DNA from: Paenibacillus_S vulneris
GTDB lineage: Bacteria > Bacillota > Bacilli > Paenibacillales > NBRC-103111
NCBI RefSeq assembly: GCF_039543185.1
Contig: NZ_BAABJG010000008.1
Span: 46,878 to 110,877 of the forward strand
Direction: 5' to 3'
Length of the DNA: 64,000 nucleotides
Shown: in pieces, positions 59,886 through 64,000 of the stretch
Numbering within the stretch: position 1 is the stretch's first letter
How the letters are laid out: every line of letters begins with the position of its first letter
Translations under genes and position numbers: made by a program
Notes under the pieces: model-generated
Seen by the model: only the letters and a program-made list of their open reading frames with translations
The model's database searches: none
What the model was told of the DNA's origin: nothing

Positions 59886-61589
59886 CTATTCGGTTTTAGT
59901 TGGAACAGGAGTCCCCGTTGCCGTCGTTGAAGGCGTCGGTGACGGTGCCGCACTGCCGCTCGCAGAAGTTCCCGGAGTAGCCTTACCTGCGGAATCGGAT
60001 GATGTACCTGACGTCCCGCCGGTATTCGGTTTCGCGGATGGCTCCTGCACCTGATTATTGTTCGCTGGAGGTGTAGGAGTAGGGTTCGTAGCCGGCGATG
60101 GCGTCGGCGTTCCTTGCGGATGCGACGTACTGGCTCCGCTGTTGCCACTATTGCTGTTATTACCGGATGGCTGCCCCGTTGGCGGAGTTGTTGCCTCTGC
60201 GCCGTTGTTGTTCGAAGAGCCAGGCGATGGGGTCGGCGTAGTTTTCGGCGGAGCTGTCTCCTTATCTCCAGGTGTTGCTTTCCCGCCGTTCGTTTCTTTG
60301 GCATCCGTATCTTTACCGGCAGGAGGCTTGGTCGTGCCCGGTGTACTGGTGCCGTTTTTGTTGGTTCCCGCATTGCTGCCCGTATCCGGCTTCGTCGGTT
60401 CCCCTTTGTTCGTGTTTGTCGAAGGGGTAGATGATGGAGTCGGAGTAGGTGCCGGCGTCGGGTTGTTTTTTTGCTTGGCTTTCAATTCAGCCTGCTCTTT
60501 CAAAAAATCCGGATGGTCATACGAACCGCCTGGATCGATCTTGTCGATTCCGTCCCATACCCGGTTCGCGACTACGTTCTCAGGATGATCGTAAACCAGG
60601 AAGGCCGAAGGCAGGCGCCGTTCACCATACCGGCTGGAAGGCTTCGTGACCAGCTCGCCGTTATAGACCAATTCGGAGGAGGCTCCGCCATCCAGAAATC
60701 CCGCATTGATAACGTCGTCTTCCATAAACAAATCCTGAACTTCCTTCAAGGTAGCCCCAACGCTGTGGGTCTGGCGTCCGTCGATGACGATGAAGATGAC
60801 GGTTCCGTCCGCCTTTTGTCCTACCGCCGTTCGCGGTGCTCGGCTGCCGTCATTAATAGGAAGCGGCTTTCCGTTAGCAATGACACGAGGGTAGAACGAT
60901 GCGGCTTCCGAGATGCCCATCTCCTGCAGCTCGAAAATATTATATTTTCCGATAATGAGTGTCCCGTCTTTCGTAAATCCGACAATATGCTGCGGGACGC
61001 TGCCGTCCTGGTCCGTATAAATGACCTCGCCGCCGGAGATAATGGCGCCAAGAGCGGCAAACCCGTTGCCGAGTCCTTCGGGATCGTTAAATCCGCCGGC
61101 GTTGACACCGGCTACCGCCCCGGTCCGTTTGACCATGGAGGTGATTTTCTCCCCTTCACCAGGCTTTTCCGGGGTCATGATCCGTATCGATTTGGGATCG
61201 TAAACGTACATCCGCTTACCTTTCCACAGCTTGCCGGAAATATCTTCTACTTTTACCAGCTCATCGATAGAACGTATTCTTTTAGTTGTTGTTGCAATCA
61301 TACCGGGTAGCTGCTTTTCAACCGCATTTTCTTCAACGAAGGTATGTAGCTGCTTGACCAGATCGTCACGCATTTCCGTGCCGACAAACATCCAGGCCCA
61401 GTCCCGATGCTGTGTGATGATGACGGTTTGAGCCATCCAGATCCGAATATCCGTTCCCGGCTTCGTCAGGAATAAAAAGCTCGATGTCATGAACGTAATA
61501 ATGGCGATAAGCATCAGCGACTTCTTCAGCCAGCTCCAGTCGCGAAGCTGCTGCCTCGTTGCTTCCAAGAAATGTATGGCAGTGCTCAC
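59886..61589 (-). CDS. Phosphodiester glycosidase (NAGPA)-domain protein with low-complexity tail
   Basis: A 567-aa protein. Residues about 20-45 are a membrane anchor (LKKSLMLIAIITFMTSSFLF). Residues about 150-345 form a NAGPA-type domain: TGAVAGVNAGGFND, GTLIIGKYN, PRTAVGQKADGTVIFIVIDG and INAGFLDGGASSELVYNG, signatures of the family that cleaves phosphodiester-linked sugars (for example in exopolysaccharide or teichoic acid turnover). The last 190 residues consist almost only of Pro, Thr, Ser, Gly, Asn, Lys and Ala (TPTPSPG, PTPPANNNQ) and end without LPxTG. GTG at 61589 has AGGAG eight bases before it; upstream ATG lacks an SD. Enzyme activity is inferred. Confidence 0.78.
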   Translation of the reverse strand: MSTAIHFLEATRQQLRDWSWLKKSLMLIAIITFMTSSFLFLTKPGTDIRIWMAQTVIITQHRDWAWMFVGTEMRDDLVKQLHTFVEENAVEKQLPGMIATTTKRIRSIDELVKVEDISGKLWKGKRMYVYDPKSIRIMTPEKPGEGEKITSMVKRTGAVAGVNAGGFNDPEGLGNGFAALGAIISGGEVIYTDQDGSVPQHIVGFTKDGTLIIGKYNIFELQEMGISEAASFYPRVIANGKPLPINDGSRAPRTAVGQKADGTVIFIVIDGRQTHSVGATLKEVQDLFMEDDVINAGFLDGGASSELVYNGELVTKPSSRYGERRLPSAFLVYDHPENVVANRVWDGIDKIDPGGSYDHPDFLKEQAELKAKQKNNPTPAPTPTPSSTPSTNTNKGEPTKPDTGSNAGTNKNGTSTPGTTKPPAGKDTDAKETNGGKATPGDKETAPPKTTPTPSPGSSNNNGAEATTPPTGQPSGNNSNSGNSGASTSHPQGTPTPSPATNPTPTPPANNNQVQEPSAKPNTGGTSGTSSDSAGKATPGTSASGSAAPSPTPSTTATGTPVPTKTE

Positions 61590-61754
61590 TTTGTCCACTC
61601 CTGTTTTAATAATGAACATAAACGGTTTTTAACTCTATTATTCTACCATATCCCGTTCCAATATGATAGACGAACCCCAAGCCGCGAAGTTGCAGGGTAC
61701 CATGAAGATTTGCCGGCAATTTGTTACAATAAAGCCATGAAAGGAGCAAGGTGA

Positions 61755-62633
61755 ATGATTCCGTGGCAGAAAAAAGGAGAATGGCTTGAACTCAGGCTTC
61801 CGAGAGTATTGGAGACGGAGGAGGAGCTTAAAGAGTACCTAAGTCTTTCGGATAAATATTTGAAGCAATTAAGTCAGTCAGGAGGGGTATCCATCAAAGG
61901 CCCCCGGGTCCGGCTTCGCCTGTTTCCGAATGAACCGATAAACCATATGCATCCATGGGCACCGTTAGAAGTGTTGTACGAGGATCATTTTTGCCTGGTT
62001 GTCCAAAAGCCGCCGGGAATGAAGGTGCATGGAGACAGTGCCGCGAGTACGAATCAGGCTGCAACGCTTGCGGATGCAGTAGCCAGCTATTATGAATCAA
62101 CGGGGCAGTCCTGCAGGGTGCGGCACATTCATAGATTGGATGAAGATACGACGGGACCGGTCCTGTACGCCAAGCATGAATGGCCGCAGCAGATATTGGA
62201 TGCCGCAATGCGGGAGAAGCGGATCGGGCGCCAATACGCGGCCATAGTGCAAGGCAGGCTCAAACAAAAAAAGGGCACAATAGATGCCCCCATCGGTAGA
62301 GACAGGCACCATCCCGCACGCAGACGGGTCTCACCGACAGGGGAGTGGGCCGTGACCCATTACGAAGTGGTTGAACAATGGGGTGAAGCCGCTCTGGTTA
62401 GACTGCAATTGGAGACAGGCCGCACTCATCAGATTCGGGTCCATATGAGCTATTTGGGCCATCCGATTTGGGGCGATCAGCTATATGGCGGCACGACTCA
62501 GCATATAAACCGGCAAGCTCTTCACGGAGAAAGACTAGGATTTCCCCACCCTCTGACGGGGGAGCAGCTTGACATTGAATGCCCCTGGCCCGAGGATATG
62601 AGCAGCCTTTACGATATCCTGCAAAAAATATAG
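61755..62633 (+). CDS. RluA-family pseudouridine synthase
   Basis: A 292-aa protein. An S4-like RNA-binding part occupies residues about 15-70 (DKYLKQLSQSGGVSIKGPRV), then VVQKPPGMKVHGDS. The catalytic Asp is in RHIHRLDEDTTGPVLYAKH near residue 130. VRLQLETGRTHQIRVHMSYLG and HPIWGDQLYGG complete the RluA signature. It isomerises uridine in rRNA or tRNA; target unknown. Bacillus YjbO/YlyB/YhcT are comparable. ATG at 61755 follows AAGGAGCAAGG. Confidence 0.85.
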   Translation: MIPWQKKGEWLELRLPRVLETEEELKEYLSLSDKYLKQLSQSGGVSIKGPRVRLRLFPNEPINHMHPWAPLEVLYEDHFCLVVQKPPGMKVHGDSAASTNQAATLADAVASYYESTGQSCRVRHIHRLDEDTTGPVLYAKHEWPQQILDAAMREKRIGRQYAAIVQGRLKQKKGTIDAPIGRDRHHPARRRVSPTGEWAVTHYEVVEQWGEAALVRLQLETGRTHQIRVHMSYLGHPIWGDQLYGGTTQHINRQALHGERLGFPHPLTGEQLDIECPWPEDMSSLYDILQKI

Positions 62634-62735
62634 TCATGCTCTTCCCGCGCAAACCATATAAATCTATAGATAAGTAAAAATGACTATCTCACGATGCGGT
62701 TTGCGAGACTAGTTCATAAGAGGGAGGACAAAACA

Positions 62736-63884
62736 TTGGCTGAACAGCAAAGCGGATTGCGATTTGATATCTATGAGCGAGTGCATTTGTCGGAAGGTGT
62801 GGCAGGGATCAAGGAGCTGGAGGGCATTGAGCTTGCCCCGCATATTCAAGTGCTTCCACAAGGGGATCAAGCTCTTTTGCGAGGCAACCTGCTCTTATCC
62901 GGGACATATGTGGACGAACAGGATGCGGTGAACCGTACCTTGGAGCATCTGATTCCGGTCGAAATTACACTTCCTATGAACCGCGTGCAGCGGATGGAAG
63001 ACATAGCGGTAGAGATTGAAAATTTCGATGTGGAGCTGTTATCGACAAGGAGCTTGAATATCACCGGCGTCTTGTCTCTAAACGGACTTGAGGTCGTGTC
63101 GCCATCGGTCGGAGATATTTGGGGCGAAGCTGAGGAGGAAGTCGTCTTTGTACACGAGGTGCAGGGACAGCAGCGGGAGCCGGAAGTACCCGAAGCGCCG
63201 GCAGCGGTTCAAGAGGAAGTTGAACGTCAGGAAGAAGAAGTCTCATTGACGGTACAGATCGAGCCAAAGGGCGGGGAACAGGAGGAATGGACTTCTCCCT
63301 CTTTGGCGTTTGCCGCTGCGAATCCTATTGAAGAGAAGATAGTCGCAGAGACGAAGGAGCCAAAGCCTGAACAGGCACAGCAAGCAAGACAAGATCAGCG
63401 GTCGTCGGCTCAGGAGAGCGGTTCTCTTGCCGCATTGGAGGTGCCGGAGGAAGCGGTGCCTGTCTCAGAGCCGGTGGCAGTCGAAGCGGCTTCAGAAGCA
63501 GAAAGCAGCGAGGATAAGAGCAAGGAAATGAAGATTGGGATCTCGGGCAAAAAAGGGGAAGCGGAAGAACCGGCCAAACCGTTTGGTCTGACCTCCTTGC
63601 TGCAGAGCCAGGCATCGGTGAAAGCACCGGAGGGCAGGCAGGAGGAGGAAGCGCCCGCAGTCGACCCGCCTCAGGGAGAGAAGGTCGAATGGAAGAGACT
63701 GCTCGCAAGCCCCAAAGGGGAGCAGAAGGAATTCAAACGCCTTCGACTCTGCATTGTCCAGAAGGAAGAAACCTTGGAGAGCATTGCCAAGCGCTATGAT
63801 CTGAATCCCCGTGAAATCGCACTGTTCAATAGGCTCGGCGATACCGATTTAACGGAAGGCCAAATAGTTTATATTCCGAAATAA
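62736..63884 (+). CDS. spoVID: Stage VI sporulation protein D (SpoVID), coat assembly
   Basis: A 382-aa spore protein. Residues about 8-115 match the SpoVID N-terminal domain (RFDIYERVHLSEGVAGIKEL, LLSGTYVDEQDAV, VEITLPMNRVQRMEDIAVEI). A long acidic Glu/Ala/Pro linker (about 120-325) follows. The C-terminal 48 residues are a LysM module (CIVQKEETLESIAKRYDLNP, LTEGQIVYIPK). In Bacillus SpoVID drives coat encasement and the LysM end binds the spore peptidoglycan or lipid II. TTG at 62736 with GGGAGG eight bases before it is preferred to the ATG at 62694. Confidence 0.85.
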   Translation: MAEQQSGLRFDIYERVHLSEGVAGIKELEGIELAPHIQVLPQGDQALLRGNLLLSGTYVDEQDAVNRTLEHLIPVEITLPMNRVQRMEDIAVEIENFDVELLSTRSLNITGVLSLNGLEVVSPSVGDIWGEAEEEVVFVHEVQGQQREPEVPEAPAAVQEEVERQEEEVSLTVQIEPKGGEQEEWTSPSLAFAAANPIEEKIVAETKEPKPEQAQQARQDQRSSAQESGSLAALEVPEEAVPVSEPVAVEAASEAESSEDKSKEMKIGISGKKGEAEEPAKPFGLTSLLQSQASVKAPEGRQEEEAPAVDPPQGEKVEWKRLLASPKGEQKEFKRLRLCIVQKEETLESIAKRYDLNPREIALFNRLGDTDLTEGQIVYIPK

Positions 63885-63936
63885 TCCAAGAGACTGGAAA
63901 AAACACCTCGAACTTCCCTGGAAAACGGGTAGTGTG

Positions 63937-63996
63937 CACCCCTTAGAATAGACATTGGAAAAACCCCCTGGTTAATCCGATGAATTCTAAGGGGTG
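63937..63996. repeat. Long inverted repeat at the window end
   Basis: CACCCCTTAGAAT (63937-63949) and ATTCTAAGGGGTG (63984-63996) are perfect 13-base arms, with CATTGG/CCGATG extending the pairing inward. It could be the end of an insertion sequence or a terminator hairpin after spoVID; the sequence beyond the window decides. Confidence 0.5.
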
Positions 63997-64000
63997 TATT

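Noticed and set aside
60058..60588. Gly/Val-rich plus-strand frame opposite the low-complexity tail
   Set aside because: It only mirrors the Pro/Thr/Ser tail of the minus-strand protein.
1..64000. CRISPR arrays, tRNA or rRNA genes, prophage
   Set aside because: I looked for regular short direct repeats, tRNA T-arm signatures and phage structural genes and found none; the only tandem repeat is the 2.3-unit element at 18820-18926.

Overview
The window reads as a chromosomal segment of an endospore-forming Firmicute, most likely Paenibacillus or a close relative. The evidence is the sporulation and germination genes (gerA-type operon, gerM, a cwlD-like amidase, lonB, spoVID), strong AGGAGG-type ribosome binding sites, frequent TTG/GTG starts, and gene orders known from Bacillus (gerM-rph-rdgB; ysoA-tig; clpX; lonB-lonA-ysxC; hemA-hemX-hemC-hemD-hemB; hemL-spoVID). 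I saw no tRNA, rRNA, CRISPR array or complete transposon.

Layout. 1-11.9 kb: accessory, mostly single-gene units: a LuxR-type fragment, a 48-aa protein, a secreted stalk-domain protein, SRPBCC protein, Re-citrate/homocitrate synthase-like enzyme, APH-type kinase, zinc-ribbon protein, two-strand mix with a SAM methyltransferase, an orphan ABC solute-binding lipoprotein, a PAS-HD-GYP protein, an SDR and an FMN reductase. 11.2-15.1 kb: a GntR/FCD regulator divergent from a glcD-glcF glycolate-oxidase-like pair. 15.3-17.7 kb: two overlapping DGQHR (DndB-like) genes without any other dnd gene. 17.8-22.1 kb: formylglycine-generating enzyme, ROK regulator, methyltransferase and metallo-beta-lactamase-fold protein. 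22.3-27.6 kb: a five-gene germination receptor operon. 27.6-31.3 kb: yutG/pgpA, a broken GGDEF gene, gerM-rph-rdgB. 31.4-35.1 kb: asnB and two poorly known genes. 35.2-46.9 kb: the protein quality control block tig-clpP-clpX, ispG, a deacetylase-like gene, cwlD-like, lonB, lonA, ysxC. 47-49.3 kb: a lineage protein, speH with a structured leader, a membrane-anchored protein. 49.4-59.6 kb: tetrapyrrole genes hemA-hemX-sirC-hemC-cobA/hemD-hemB, hemE-hemH, hemL. 59.9-63.9 kb: a phosphodiester-glycosidase-domain protein with a long low-complexity tail, an RluA pseudouridine synthase and spoVID. The window ends in a strong inverted repeat.

How the genes work together. The hem genes cover glutamyl-tRNA to uroporphyrinogen III, its branch to precorrin-2/sirohydrochlorin (CobA domain plus SirC), and the decarboxylase and ferrochelatase of the heme branch; the oxidase (HemY/CgoX) is not here. 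ClpXP, Lon and trigger factor form a proteostasis neighbourhood. The ger operon, GerM, the CwlD-like amidase and SpoVID serve spore formation and germination.

Most noteworthy: the orphan DGQHR gene pair, a dispersed hairpin element that carries the ribosome binding site of unrelated genes, the structured speH leader, the perfect 13-bp inverted repeat directly behind the glcDF promoter, a second truncated GerC-like lipoprotein, and the frameshifted GGDEF remnant.
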